NCBI GenBank assembly: GCA_963842125.1
Contig: CAWJFE010000005.1
Span: forward strand, 1,674,001 to 1,738,000
DNA length: 64,000 nt
Direction: 5' to 3'
Origin: CAWCWK01 sp963842125
GTDB taxonomy: Bacteria; Pseudomonadota; Alphaproteobacteria; Rhizobiales; CAWCWK01
Below, piece after piece: positions 42,958 through 52,060 of the stretch. Both the position numbers and the translations under genes were made by a program. Below the pieces are notes generated by a model. It saw only the letters and a program-made list of their open reading frames with translations. It ran no database searches and was not told the DNA's origin. The stretch's first letter is position 1. Each line of letters starts with the position of its first letter.

Positions 42958-44031
42958 TCAGAGCGCCCCGCTCGGAGAGATGGGCGGAACGGTTCCGGCG
43001 GGACGCACGGCGGTGCCGAGCGCGGCCATCTCCGACGTGGTGGAGGAGGCCGATGGCGTTGGCAATGTGGGCTGCGCTGGCGGCGTAGGTTGGGACGACC
43101 CGCCACCCGAGAAGGCCTCACGCGCGATCTCGGCAACGCCGGATAGCGCGCCCATGGCGGCGGAGGCGTCGAGCGGCATGATAAGGACCTTCTGGTTCGG
43201 CGCGCTCGCGAGCGCCTGCAGCGCATCGAGATATTTCTCGGCAACGAAATAGTTCACCGCCTGACTGCCGCCCTTCCCGATCGCCTCGGAGAGTACGATG
43301 GTCGACTTGGCGTCGGCCTCGGCCTTGCGCTCGCGCGCCTCGGCCTCGCGAAAGGCGGCCTCGCGCAGACCCTCGGCTTCGAGGATACGGGCCTGCTTCA
43401 ATCCCTCGGCTTTGAGGATCTCCGACTGGCGCATGCCCTCCGATTCGAGGATCGAGGCGCGCTTCTCGCGCTCGGCCTTCATTTGCCGGCCCATGGACTG
43501 GACGAGATCGCGCGGCGGCTCGATGTCCTTGATCTCGATGCGCGTCATCTTCACGCCCCAGGGCTGCGTCGCATCGTCGACGACGGCGAGGAGGCGATGG
43601 TTGATGACGTCGCGGTTGGAAAGCAGTTCGTCGAGATCCATCGATCCCATGACCGTGCGGATATTCGTCATCGTGAGGTTGAGGATCGCGTTCTCGAGCC
43701 CCATCACCTCGTAGGCGGCCTTGGCGGCGTCGAGGACCTGGTAGAAGACGACGCCGTCTACCGTGATGGTCGCATTGTCGCGGGTGATGACCTCCTGGGA
43801 GGGCACGTCCAGCACCTGCTCCATCATCGAGACCCGCGCGCCCACGCGGTCGAGAAACGGTACGACGAGGTTGAGACCCGGCTTGAGGCTGCGCCGATAG
43901 CGGCGGAAACGTTCGACCGTATAGTTGTAGCCCTGCGGCACCGTCTTGATGCCGGCGAGGAGGACGATGATCACGAAGATCGCGAAGACGATCGGCACGA
44001 TGTTCGCGGCGAGAAACGGCAGGTTGTCCAC
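42958..44031 (-). CDS. SPFH/stomatin-family membrane protein (QmcA-like)
   Basis: A 357-residue protein with an N-terminal membrane anchor (NIVPIVFAIFVIIVLLAGI), an SPFH/PHB domain (KTVPQGYNYTVERFRRYRR, MMEQVLDVPSQEVITRDNA, about residues 29-190) and a long charged coiled coil (AEREKRASILESEGMRQSEI and repeats of KAEGL). It ends in a Pro/Ser-rich tail (QPTPPAQPTLPTPSASSTT). Such proteins scaffold membrane microdomains and proteases. Paired with the downstream NfeD gene. Confidence 0.92.
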   Translation of the reverse strand: MDNLPFLAANIVPIVFAIFVIIVLLAGIKTVPQGYNYTVERFRRYRRSLKPGLNLVVPFLDRVGARVSMMEQVLDVPSQEVITRDNATITVDGVVFYQVLDAAKAAYEVMGLENAILNLTMTNIRTVMGSMDLDELLSNRDVINHRLLAVVDDATQPWGVKMTRIEIKDIEPPRDLVQSMGRQMKAEREKRASILESEGMRQSEILKAEGLKQARILEAEGLREAAFREAEARERKAEADAKSTIVLSEAIGKGGSQAVNYFVAEKYLDALQALASAPNQKVLIMPLDASAAMGALSGVAEIAREAFSGGGSSQPTPPAQPTLPTPSASSTTSEMAALGTAVRPAGTVPPISPSGAL

Positions 44032-44157
44032 GGCGGCGGCCTCGGGCTAGGCGGGCCCCGGCAGCGGGGCGCATCGGGTGGCGAATAGCGCGGCCCAACC
44101 CGGCCCGCAACCGGACGGCGCCGCGGCCGTGCCGCCCGGCCCCGTCACACCCGTTGG

Positions 44158-44787
44158 CTAGCTGACCTTCTCGACGCAGAGCGCAGAGCGGGGGCGATAG
44201 GCGAAGGTGTGTTCCAGCGTTCGCGTCGTGTCGAAGATCTCGGTAAGGAACATGACCTCCTTCTTGAGCGTGACGGTCGCGACGACGGCGCAACCGGCCT
44301 GATCGGCGACGATGAGATCCGGATCGATGGTAAACGATTCACCGTCCGCCGGAGCGGCCTTGTTGTGTCCCTGGCTCCAGACGACCGTCGAGTTACCCTT
44401 GTCGTCGATCTCGACACTGGTGACGAGCATCTTGAGTTTCGTGCCTTGCCCGTCCGGGTAGGTGATCGCCATGCCGCCCTTGAAGATGCCCTCTACGACT
44501 TCTTTCGTCACCTTGCGCTGCCGTGCGACGAGATCGGCGATGGAGTTGGCCGCGATCGCGACGCGGCGGTCCGACGCGCTGGCGAAGGTCAGCTCGGTCG
44601 TCCCCAACCAGAGCGTGACCATGACGGGCATGATCATGCCGAACTCGATAGCGGCGACACCGCGCCGGTCGGCGAGGAAGCGACGAAGGGGGCGGAAAAC
44701 GCCGCCGGTCGGCACAGTGGAGGACGGTTCGGCTAGCGACCGCGTCATGCGCGCGACCCAGCCTTGGCCTGAGAAGCGATCGGTCAT
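44158..44787 (-). CDS. TadE-like pilus assembly protein
   Basis: A 209-residue pseudopilin-like protein of the Tad system. After a basic N-terminal region comes the TadE/G motif RRGVAAIEFGMIMPVMVTLW (about residues 41-60) with the glutamate typical of prepilin-like cleavage sites, then a periplasmic domain with two cysteines (QAGCAVV and ALCVEK). It overlaps the preceding TadE-like gene by 4 nt; both are expected minor pilins or assembly factors. Confidence 0.82.
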   Translation of the reverse strand: MTDRFSGQGWVARMTRSLAEPSSTVPTGGVFRPLRRFLADRRGVAAIEFGMIMPVMVTLWLGTTELTFASASDRRVAIAANSIADLVARQRKVTKEVVEGIFKGGMAITYPDGQGTKLKMLVTSVEIDDKGNSTVVWSQGHNKAAPADGESFTIDPDLIVADQAGCAVVATVTLKKEVMFLTEIFDTTRTLEHTFAYRPRSALCVEKVS

Positions 44788-45413
44788 TCGTAGGGCTCGT
44801 TCTGGAAGACGAGAGCGGATGTCAGGAGGAGCGATCCATCGGTCAGGCGCGCAGGAGATTCGGTGAACACCGGCGCTATCGGCTTACGCTTGTAGAACGT
44901 GCGCGCGACGATGATCGATGAAGCCCCGCCGACGTCGTATTGCATGTCGGTATTGTAGTCTCCGTCCTCGTCGAGAGGTGGAGGCGGGTCTATGGATTCG
45001 AATGTCGGGTAGGTTCGAATATCGACATGCAGCGCATTGGCGCAGTCGTAAAGAAGGACGGCTTCCTTGCAGAGCGCGTCGATGAAGCCGGCCTTCGAGC
45101 CCATCGACGAGCCGGGCGCCTTCACCTCTCCGGTCCGGATCTGGCGGGAGACGTTGTCCATGGCGAGCTGCATGGATTGATTGCTGAGAAAGGTGAGTGC
45201 GACTTCGAAGAGGGCAAGGAGACCGAAGAGGAAGGGGCCTGCGATGAACCCCATCTCGATGGCGGTCGCACCGTTTTCGTCGCGCCGGAATGGTCTCAGC
45301 GCGGCGATGCTGAACCCGCCGCGACGACGGCTACGGGTGGCGTCGCTCGCTACAATGGGCGATTTCTGCGCGACGCTGCTTAGCGACAGCGGCATGATAG
45401 AACCCCAGAACAC
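44784..45413 (-). CDS. TadE-like pilus assembly protein
   Basis: A 209-residue TadE-type protein. The membrane segment begins DENGATAIEMGFIAGPFLFG (about residues 44-63), closely resembling the Flp pilin N-terminus (DESGATAIEYG), including the conserved Glu. The extracytoplasmic domain contains LCKEAVLLYDC. A GTG at 45413 with GGAG 7 nt upstream is taken as start; an ATG at 45395 is an alternative. First of two overlapping TadE-like genes. Confidence 0.82.
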   Translation of the reverse strand: MFWGSIMPLSLSSVAQKSPIVASDATRSRRRGGFSIAALRPFRRDENGATAIEMGFIAGPFLFGLLALFEVALTFLSNQSMQLAMDNVSRQIRTGEVKAPGSSMGSKAGFIDALCKEAVLLYDCANALHVDIRTYPTFESIDPPPPLDEDGDYNTDMQYDVGGASSIIVARTFYKRKPIAPVFTESPARLTDGSLLLTSALVFQNEPYE

Positions 45414-45521
45414 CGTTTCACTCCGGGAGCCTAGGACGAAGAGCTTAAAGGCGGCTTACGGGATTCGAATCGATACGCAGCGATGCCTGCCAAGCCGCGG
45501 CCGGCCTAGGCTGAGGGCGCT

Positions 45522-46025
45522 CTATTCCGAGGTCGACAGACCGATACGCTCGCCGATCTGGCCCGCGATGCGCGAGAAGCTCTCCGTATCGTCGCCGAGG
45601 ATCGGCGCCTTCTCGCAGTCGGGCGTGCAGGAATAGGAGGTGCGCGCGGTCGAGCGATGCATCGTCACGATATGAGGGGCCGTCACGCTCGACTGGACGG
45701 TCAGCTGCGTGTTGAGCACTTCGTGGCCGTTCGTATCGAGCACGATGATGTTGGTGATGCCGAAGCTGCGGCCGGTCAGAATGAGCGTCTCGGCATCCTG
45801 AACGGACGCGTCCGCGATGAGGGGATTGCCGAGTATGATCGTTCCTGCCGGACGCGACAGGCGAAGGACGGTCGCCTGATCGATAGCGAGGGCGACCGCG
45901 CCGGCGGCTTGTGCCACGCCCGCACCCCCACCCGGGAGCGGCAGCACCGCCACCGCGCCTAGGAACAAGGCCGAGAGAGAAATGCGCGCCGCCGCGCGTA
46001 TCGTCGAAATGAGCGGAAGCGTCAT
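45522..46025 (-). CDS. Stand-alone pilus assembly N-terminal-domain protein (CpaC N-domain-like)
   Basis: A 167-residue exported protein with a signal peptide (ISLSALFLGAVAVLPLPGGG) and one copy of the domain found at the N-terminus of Tad secretins (VLRLSRPAGTIILGNPLIAD, TLILTGRSFGITNIIVLDT). It lacks any secretin domain. The tail carries two cysteines (SYSCTPDCEK). It starts the minus-strand group with the two TadE-like genes and is divergent from the Flp pilin gene. Probably helps the CpaC channel. Confidence 0.82.
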   Translation of the reverse strand: MTLPLISTIRAAARISLSALFLGAVAVLPLPGGGAGVAQAAGAVALAIDQATVLRLSRPAGTIILGNPLIADASVQDAETLILTGRSFGITNIIVLDTNGHEVLNTQLTVQSSVTAPHIVTMHRSTARTSYSCTPDCEKAPILGDDTESFSRIAGQIGERIGLSTSE

Positions 46026-46371
46026 GGAGCGTCTGTCTCCGGCCTGTAAGAGTACCTGACCGCGCGATTCGATGGGGTCGGGCGAAGAAAACCTAGGTCG
46101 CGGATACTATGGAGCACTGTGGTTAACGCTCTCGAAAGACCGGCACTATCGCGCTATGTGGTTGATCTCTAGCGTTTTTCTCGCCGGAAAGCAGGACGGT
46201 GAATCCCTGTACTATCCACTCAAGACTTCGTTCACGGCGTTCCTTAGGTCCCGCGCAACCCGGCAACGGCAGTGTGGCATGGAGCTTCGGGGCACACCTG
46301 AGGCCAGGTGGCCTGCGCGGTGTATGAAGAGCCGCGGCCGACCTCAAACTAGTAAAGCGTGGAGAGTCAAA
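46026..46371. promoter_or_regulatory. Divergent regulatory region between the pilus N-domain gene and the Flp pilin gene
   Basis: A 346-bp gap. It contains a TTAAC half-site (GGTTAACGC around 46122), two GANTC sites (46066-46070, 46201-46205) and a long unstructured leader ahead of the pilin ribosome-binding site. An open frame in phase with the pilin runs through it from 46072, but it has no ribosome-binding site or similarity. Pilin genes are classic CtrA targets, so CtrA control is inferred only weakly from the single half-site. Confidence 0.45.
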
Positions 46372-46554
46372 ATGACCATGATCAAGAACTTCATCCGTGA
46401 CGAATCTGGTGCGACGGCGATCGAGTACGGCCTTATGGCCTCCCTGATCGCCCTCCTGATCATCGGCGCGGTCACTGCCATCGGTGGCAAGCTTGAGGAC
46501 GTGTTCCAGGCCATCAACGGCGGTCTCAACACCACGGTGGGCAGCGCCACCTAA
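46372..46554 (+). CDS. pilA: Flp/Fap-type pilin (PilA)
   Basis: A 60-residue Flp prepilin, the structural subunit of the Tad pilus. The short leader MTMIKNFIRDESG is cut by CpaA before ATAIEYGLMASLIALLIIGA, which shows the Flp motif with the invariant Glu-Tyr. GGAGAG lies 9 nt before the ATG. It is followed by a terminator-like hairpin, then cpaA. Confidence 0.96.
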   Translation: MTMIKNFIRDESGATAIEYGLMASLIALLIIGAVTAIGGKLEDVFQAINGGLNTTVGSAT

Positions 46555-46609
46555 GGCGAAACGCCTCCGGCAACCGGGCGCCCCGCACTGTGGCGCTCGG
46601 TCTTCTTTC

Positions 46610-46643
46610 AACGGGCAGCCGCTTGTCGAAGTGGTTGCCCGTT
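46610..46643 (+). terminator. Terminator-like hairpin after the pilin gene
   Basis: Arms AACGGGCAGCC (46610-46620) and GGTTGCCCGTT (46633-46643) pair with one mismatch; GTCGTTTGT follows. It probably separates abundant pilin transcription from the assembly genes downstream. Confidence 0.65.
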
Positions 46644-46740
46644 GTCGTTTGTGAATGCCTTGGCCCCTCCGTTTAAGACTGCCTAAGGGCGGTTCGCGGT
46701 ACGCTTTCAGAAGGCTCTCTCGTTCCTGTAGGAATTCGTC

Positions 46741-47241
46741 ATGCTGTCGATAGTGGTCCTCTATTCACTCCCGATCCTCATGTTGACGGCGGCGATGAGC
46801 GACCTCGCTCGCTACACGATTCCCAATTGGATCAGCATCGCTCTTATCGCGGCCTTCGCCGTGGCAGCGCCGCTATCTGGACTCGGCATGGCGGCCATCG
46901 GCCAACATATCGGCATCGGCTTCGCCGCGCTGCTCGTCGGCTTCACGCTCTTTCAGTTCGGCTATGTCGGCGGCGGGGACGCGAAGCTGTTCGCGGCCGG
47001 GGCGCTCTGGTTCGGTCTGGATGGTATCGCGGTCTATGCCCTCGCCATGGGCATGGCCGGCGGCATGCTCTGCCTCGTCATCCTCGTCTATCGCGCAATG
47101 CCCCTCCCGGTCGCCTCGGTCGGTTGGCTCGGTGCTCTACACGATAAGGCGAACGGCATCCCCTACGGCGCCGCCATCGCGTTCGGCGCCATCGCCGCGC
47201 TGCCTCACACGGCCTGGATGACGATTGCGTTCGCATCCTAG
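46741..47241 (+). CDS. cpaA: Prepilin peptidase CpaA (TadV)
   Basis: A 166-residue A24-family aspartic membrane peptidase that processes Flp prepilin and pseudopilins. The two catalytic aspartates are in AAMSDLARYTIPNWI (Asp21) and YVGGGDAKLFAAG (the GxGD motif, Asp80). About five membrane segments. Short form without the methylase domain, as usual for Tad systems. Confidence 0.93.
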   Translation: MLSIVVLYSLPILMLTAAMSDLARYTIPNWISIALIAAFAVAAPLSGLGMAAIGQHIGIGFAALLVGFTLFQFGYVGGGDAKLFAAGALWFGLDGIAVYALAMGMAGGMLCLVILVYRAMPLPVASVGWLGALHDKANGIPYGAAIAFGAIAALPHTAWMTIAFAS

Positions 47242-47315
47242 TCGAAGAAAACCCGGCGCGGTTGCTCGGCATTCCGTCGCGATTTCAAAGTGAAACATCC
47301 CATACCCGCAGATTT

Positions 47316-47372
47316 CGTACCACCCGTTAACGGCGTTTTGAGGTTTCTCACGTCTTAATCGGCTTGGTTAAC
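47316..47372. promoter_or_regulatory. Cluster of CtrA half-sites upstream of cpaB
   Basis: CGTA-CCACCCG-TTAA (47316-47330) shares 13 nt with the site before fliI. Two further TTAA half-sites lie at 47355-47358 and 47368-47371, 9 nt apart. The cpaB start is about 85 bp downstream of the last one. The spacing differs from the TTAA-N7-TTAA optimum, so the assignment is tentative. Confidence 0.4.
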
Positions 47373-47456
47373 GCGCCGCCAACGCGTCCGTCCGCTCTTT
47401 GCAGATGGTTCGCGGGCCTATCCGGCGGTGCGTGGGAACGGGCTGGGGTGAATGCC

Positions 47457-48353
47457 ATGAGAACGATGCAGATGGCGGTCTTTGGCGTGGCGCTGGTCTC
47501 TGGCGCAGGCGTCGCGCTCTTGCTGGCGACGGGCGGCGAAGACGCTCCCCAGCAAGTTATCGTCGAAGCCGCGCCGCAGCTGGAGACAGAGCAAGTGCTC
47601 GTCGCCGCCGGTGACATCGGTGTAGGCCGCACCCTCACCTCCGTGGACCTGACCTGGAAGGAATGGCCCCGCGAAGCCGCCTCCCAGTTCATCACCCGGT
47701 CCGCATCGCCAGGCGCGATCGAGGATATCGAGCGCGCGATCGTCCGCACGCCCTTCTATATGGGCGAGCCGATTCGCGAGCAGAAGATCGTTCGGGCCGA
47801 CGGGTCGGGCTACATGTCTGCGATCCTGCCCCGCGGCATGCTCGCCGTCGCCATCGACATCGATCCGACGCGCAGTGCCGGCGGCTTCGTGCTGCCGAAC
47901 GACCGCGTCGACATCATCCTCACCCAGTCCTCCGACAGCGACGATGGCGGCCCCGACTACGTCAGTCGCACCATCCTCGAGAACGTGCGCGTGCTCGCCA
48001 TCGACCAGTCGGTCGAGGACAGCGGCGACGGCGATAAAGTCGTGATCGGCGAGACGGCGACCGTGGAGCTCGATCGCAGCCAAGCCGAAGCGCTTTCGAG
48101 CGCGTCCGAGATCGGGCAGTTGCAGCTCGCCCTTCGAAGCCTTGCCGATTCCAACGGCCCGCTCGGCTCCGGTCCCCGCCTCGCCTCGGGTGGCTCCGAC
48201 ACCGTGACCATGGTCCGCTTTGGACGTGCCGTACAGGTGACCGCGCGCCAGCCGAAGGGTCAGTCCGCGCGCCCCGTCCAGCCAGCCGCTAGCCCGGCCG
48301 TGATCGAGGTCCCCATCGCGGACGTCACGATGGAAGAAGGAGCGGACCAGTGA
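47457..48353 (+). CDS. cpaB: Tad pilus assembly protein CpaB (RcpC)
   Basis: A 298-residue protein with an N-terminal membrane segment (AVFGVALVSGAGVALLLATG), a SAF domain (QVLVAAGDIGVGRTLTSVDL) and the RcpC/CpaB domain (LPRGMLAVAIDIDPTRSAGGFVLPNDRVDIIL, region about 122-153). It sits in the periplasm near the secretin. ATG at 47457 chosen; a GTG 9 nt earlier is possible. It overlaps cpaC by 4 nt. Confidence 0.93.
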   Translation: MRTMQMAVFGVALVSGAGVALLLATGGEDAPQQVIVEAAPQLETEQVLVAAGDIGVGRTLTSVDLTWKEWPREAASQFITRSASPGAIEDIERAIVRTPFYMGEPIREQKIVRADGSGYMSAILPRGMLAVAIDIDPTRSAGGFVLPNDRVDIILTQSSDSDDGGPDYVSRTILENVRVLAIDQSVEDSGDGDKVVIGETATVELDRSQAEALSSASEIGQLQLALRSLADSNGPLGSGPRLASGGSDTVTMVRFGRAVQVTARQPKGQSARPVQPAASPAVIEVPIADVTMEEGADQ

Positions 48354-49861
48354 ACAAGGATTCCGTCGCCATGACACCTCGCTCTACACCCCGCTCTCGC
48401 CAACGTGGCCTTCGTGCCACCGTCGCCGTCCTCGCGCTCGCGCTGGCCGCCGGTGGGCTCGACGCCGCGGCGCCCGCGATCGCCGTCGCCCAAGGCTATG
48501 ACGACATCGTCTCGCTCGACATGCACGAACTCGGCGCGATCCGCGACATCCGCCTCGCGGTCAACAAGTCGCTGGTCGTCGATCTGCCGGTGGATGTGAA
48601 GGACGTACTCGTCTCCGGGCCGAGCGTCGCCGACGCGGTGCTGAAGTCGACCCGCAAGGCCTTCATCATCGGCGGCGAGATCGGCCAGACGAATGTCTTC
48701 TTCTTCGACGCCGTTGGAGATCCGGTGCTGACGCTGAACATCTCGGTCGAGCCCGACTTCGAGACGCTACAACTCACCATGGACCGCCTTCTCCCCAACG
48801 CCGATGTGCGTATTGAGGGCATGAACAAGGGCCTGGCGCTCTATGGCGAAGTGTCGGACGCGAGCGAGGCCAAGCGGGCCGTCGATCTGGCCGCCGCCTT
48901 CATGAGCAGCGACGGAGCGCCTGACCCGACGAGCGTGGTCAACATGCTCACGATTCGCGCGGGCGAGCAGGTGATGGTGAAGGTCACCATCGCCGAGGTG
49001 GAGCGCACCACCGTCAAGCAGCTCGGAATCAATCTCGGTGGCCAGCTCTCGATCGGCAATACGGTACTTGGCTACAATCACACGCCGCCCTTCAACACCA
49101 ACAAGCTGCCGACGAGCAGCGCCAACCTCCTCGCCGACAAAGGTTGCAGCATCGTCGCCGGCGCCATCGGCGGCATCGGCCAGGTCGGATGTTCCTTCCT
49201 CGACACCACGGTTCGGGCGCTCGAGGAATCCGGGCTGCTGCGAACTCTGGCCGAGCCGACACTGACGGCTGTCTCCGGCGAATCGGCGAGCTTCCTCGTC
49301 GGCGGCGAGTTTCCCGTCGCGGCCGGCTTCGAAGACGGCAAGATCTCGATCGAGTTCAAATCCTACGGCGTCAGCCTCTCCATGACGCCGATCGTGCTGG
49401 GCGAAGGGCTCATCAGCCTCAAGGTCACGACCGAAGTCTCGGAGTTGACCGAGGACGGATCGATCTTCGTCGCGCAGGGCGTCAGCATTCCGGGCCTCAA
49501 CGTGCGCCGGGCCGATTCGACGGTGGAGCTGCCGAGCGGCGGCACCATCGCGCTGGCCGGCTTGCTGCAGGACAACGTCAAGCAGGTCATCTCGGGTATC
49601 CCAGGCGTGATGAAGCTGCCGATCCTCGGCTCCCTCTTCCAGAGCCGTCAGTATCAGCGCGGCCAGAGCGAGCTCGTGATCCTCGTGACGCCGTTCATCG
49701 CCCAGCACAACTCGCGCGAGGCGTTCTCGCAGCCGGACGACGGGTTGGAGATCGCCGGCGATGCCGAGTCGATCTTCCTCGGTCGCCTGCACAAGGTCTA
49801 CGGCACGACCGCCGCGCCGTCCGGTCCCTATCGCGGCCATTTCGGCTTCATCAACGACTAG
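48350..49861 (+). CDS. cpaC: Tad pilus secretin CpaC (RcpA)
   Basis: A 503-residue outer-membrane secretin forming the pilus exit channel. Signal peptide to about residue 48, the pilus N-domain (LAVNKSLVVDLPVDVKDVLV and FIIGGEIGQTNVFFFD), a BON-like segment (VRIEGMNKGLALYGEVSDA) and the secretin core (VTIAEVERTTVKQLGIN, LAEPTLTAVSGESASFLVGGEFP, and QSELVILVTPFIA near the end). It starts at a GTG with GGAG upstream, in a GTGA overlap with cpaB. Confidence 0.95.
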   Translation: MNKDSVAMTPRSTPRSRQRGLRATVAVLALALAAGGLDAAAPAIAVAQGYDDIVSLDMHELGAIRDIRLAVNKSLVVDLPVDVKDVLVSGPSVADAVLKSTRKAFIIGGEIGQTNVFFFDAVGDPVLTLNISVEPDFETLQLTMDRLLPNADVRIEGMNKGLALYGEVSDASEAKRAVDLAAAFMSSDGAPDPTSVVNMLTIRAGEQVMVKVTIAEVERTTVKQLGINLGGQLSIGNTVLGYNHTPPFNTNKLPTSSANLLADKGCSIVAGAIGGIGQVGCSFLDTTVRALEESGLLRTLAEPTLTAVSGESASFLVGGEFPVAAGFEDGKISIEFKSYGVSLSMTPIVLGEGLISLKVTTEVSELTEDGSIFVAQGVSIPGLNVRRADSTVELPSGGTIALAGLLQDNVKQVISGIPGVMKLPILGSLFQSRQYQRGQSELVILVTPFIAQHNSREAFSQPDDGLEIAGDAESIFLGRLHKVYGTTAAPSGPYRGHFGFIND

Positions 49862-49937
49862 GTGAGGCGCGAGATCGATGTTCGCTTCGCCGCCCTCGCC
49901 TGCCCTTCCGTACGCCAACTCTCCGGAGCACGCTGAC

Positions 49938-50672
49938 ATGTTCGAGTCCTTCCTGCCAGCCGACCGGACCGGCCCTCTCCGCCCAAGCCGGCTCGTCGTG
50001 CTCGCTGCCATCGGCCTTACGCTCGCTGGCTGCAACACGGCGCATAACTCGGTCGCGAGTTTCGAGGCCGCCGCCGCCGACGATTACCGGCTGCGCCACC
50101 CCATCAAGGTCGCGCCGGCACCGCTGACGCTTGCGCTCGACATCCACAACGGCGCCAAGGGGTTGACCTCCGAGCAGGTCTCGTCGGTTCACGCCTTCGC
50201 GCGCGGCTACCGCAGCAGCGGCTCCGGTCCGATGGTGCTCTCGGTCCCCGCGGGTGCCGGCAACGCCGTTGCGCTCGACCATGCGGCGCAAAGCGTTCAC
50301 GCGACGCTCGCCAAGGCCGGCGTCGGCTATGTCGACATCCAGCATGTCGACGCCGGGCGCCACGGTGCGTCCTCGCTCTCCCTTACCTACTACGCCGTGG
50401 GTGCGCGAGTGGACAGCTGCGGGCGGTGGCCGGCGGACGCCGCGATCACCGGCAACGTATCCAACCGGTCCTACCACAATTTCGGCTGCGCGACGCAGCG
50501 CAACTTCGCCGCCATGGTCGCCAATCCGCACGATCTCCAGCGTCCCCGTGCCCTTGGGCACACCAGCGCGACCCGCCGCGTGGACGTTCTGACCAAGTAC
50601 GGTAAGGCCGAAGCAACCACGACGGCCTACGACACATCGAACCAAGTCAGCGCGAGCAGCGTCGGCAACTGA
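49938..50672 (+). CDS. cpaD: Tad pilus assembly lipoprotein CpaD
   Basis: A 244-residue CpaD with a lipobox LAGC near residue 32 and the family segment RHPIKV, then SGPMVLSVPAGAGNAVALDHA and GCATQRNFAAMVANPHDLQRP. It is an outer-membrane lipoprotein that assists secretin assembly. The ATG at 49938 has GGAG 9 nt upstream; an ATG at 49878 would add 20 residues. Confidence 0.9.
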   Translation: MFESFLPADRTGPLRPSRLVVLAAIGLTLAGCNTAHNSVASFEAAAADDYRLRHPIKVAPAPLTLALDIHNGAKGLTSEQVSSVHAFARGYRSSGSGPMVLSVPAGAGNAVALDHAAQSVHATLAKAGVGYVDIQHVDAGRHGASSLSLTYYAVGARVDSCGRWPADAAITGNVSNRSYHNFGCATQRNFAAMVANPHDLQRPRALGHTSATRRVDVLTKYGKAEATTTAYDTSNQVSASSVGN

Positions 50673-50715
50673 TGCCGACGCCCGTACCGACGCCGACCCT
50701 CGGGGGATCCCACTG

Positions 50716-51975
50716 ATGAACGCACACGCGCTTGCTCCGGACTTGGCCGAAGACGCCGCCGCCCTGATCGCGCCTCTCCCCCGGGTCTCCATTCAGGCCT
50801 TCTGCGAGACGGCCGAAGTCTCGGCCGGCCTCGAGGAGGTGTCCCGCGACCGGCGGATGAACAAGACGCATTTCCAGTCCCACATGGGTGGGATCAAGGC
50901 GGCGATCGAGTTCTACGAGAGCGCGCCGACGCCCAACGTCATCATCATCGAGAGCCAGGCGAATGCCGGCGCGCTCCTCGGTGATCTCGAAACGCTGGCC
51001 GAGTGCTGCGATGCCGGCACGCAGGTCGTCGTCATCGGTCACACCAACGACATTCCCCTCTATCGCGAGCTGACGCGGCGTGGCGTGAGCGAGTATCTCG
51101 TCGCACCCATCGATACGATCCCGATGCTCGGCGCGCTATCCGGTCTTTTCAACAAGGAGAACGCCGCACCGCTCGGCCGGGTGATCGCCTTCGTCGGTGC
51201 CAAGGGAGGCGTCGGGGCGTCCACGATCGCGCACAATTGCGCTTGGACGATCTCGAACGATCTCGAACTCGATACCATCATCGTCGATCTCGACCTGCCC
51301 TTCGGCACGGCCGGCCTCGACTTCAACCAGGACCCCCCGCAGGGCGTGGCCGAGGCCGTGTTCTCACCGGATCGTCTGGACGACGTGCTGCTGGACCGCC
51401 TGCTGTCGAAATGCTCCGAACGCCTCAGCCTCCTGGCATCCCCGGCGACACTCGACCGTCCCTACGACATCGACGAATCGGGCTTCGAAGGTCTCTTCGA
51501 TCTCCTCCGCGCCACCGTGCCCTGCATCGTCCTCGACGTGCCTCATGTGTGGAATGCGTGGACGCAAAGCGTGCTCGCCGCCGCGGACGAGGTGGTCGTC
51601 GTCGCGGCGCCCGACCTGGCGAACCTGCGCAACGCGAAGAACCTCGTCGACGTGCTTACCGCCGGCCGGCCCAACGACGCCCCTGCGCGTCTGCTGCTGA
51701 ACGGTTTCGGGCTCGCGAAGCGGCCGGAGATCAAGCCTAGCGACTTCAAGGCAGCCGTCGGGCTGGAGCCCTTCGCCGTCTTGCCCTTCGACGCCGCGCT
51801 CTTCGGAACGGCCGCCAACAACGGCCAGATGATCGCGGAAGTGCAGGCCAACGCTCCCCACGCGGAGACCTTCGCCGACCTCTCCCGTACGCTTCTTGGC
51901 AAGGCCGAGGTGAAGAAGTCGCGCAAGAGCAGCCTCTCGCCGATCCTCTCCCGCTTCACGCTTCGCAAGTCCTAG
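50716..51975 (+). CDS. cpaE: Tad pilus localisation ATPase CpaE (TadZ)
   Basis: A 419-residue two-domain protein. An atypical receiver-like N-domain (about 20-145, VVVIGHTNDIPLYRELTRRG) is followed by a ParA/MinD-type ATPase with the deviant Walker A KGGVGAST (163-170) and DLDLPFGTAGLDFNQDP. CpaE places the pilus machine at the cell pole. It lies between cpaD and cpaF, as in other tad loci. Confidence 0.93.
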   Translation: MNAHALAPDLAEDAAALIAPLPRVSIQAFCETAEVSAGLEEVSRDRRMNKTHFQSHMGGIKAAIEFYESAPTPNVIIIESQANAGALLGDLETLAECCDAGTQVVVIGHTNDIPLYRELTRRGVSEYLVAPIDTIPMLGALSGLFNKENAAPLGRVIAFVGAKGGVGASTIAHNCAWTISNDLELDTIIVDLDLPFGTAGLDFNQDPPQGVAEAVFSPDRLDDVLLDRLLSKCSERLSLLASPATLDRPYDIDESGFEGLFDLLRATVPCIVLDVPHVWNAWTQSVLAAADEVVVVAAPDLANLRNAKNLVDVLTAGRPNDAPARLLLNGFGLAKRPEIKPSDFKAAVGLEPFAVLPFDAALFGTAANNGQMIAEVQANAPHAETFADLSRTLLGKAEVKKSRKSSLSPILSRFTLRKS

Positions 51976-52060
51976 CGACGCGTCGGCCGACCCACCACGC
52001 CATCGGGTGGCCCGAGCCGGCCGCTCAACGAGACCAGACACCTGATCGGAAACGAGCGCC

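Noticed and set aside
46072..46371. 100-codon N-terminal extension in frame with the Flp pilin
   Set aside because: No ribosome-binding site at 46072; Flp prepilins are about 55-65 aa, and the ATG at 46372 has a good GGAGAG.
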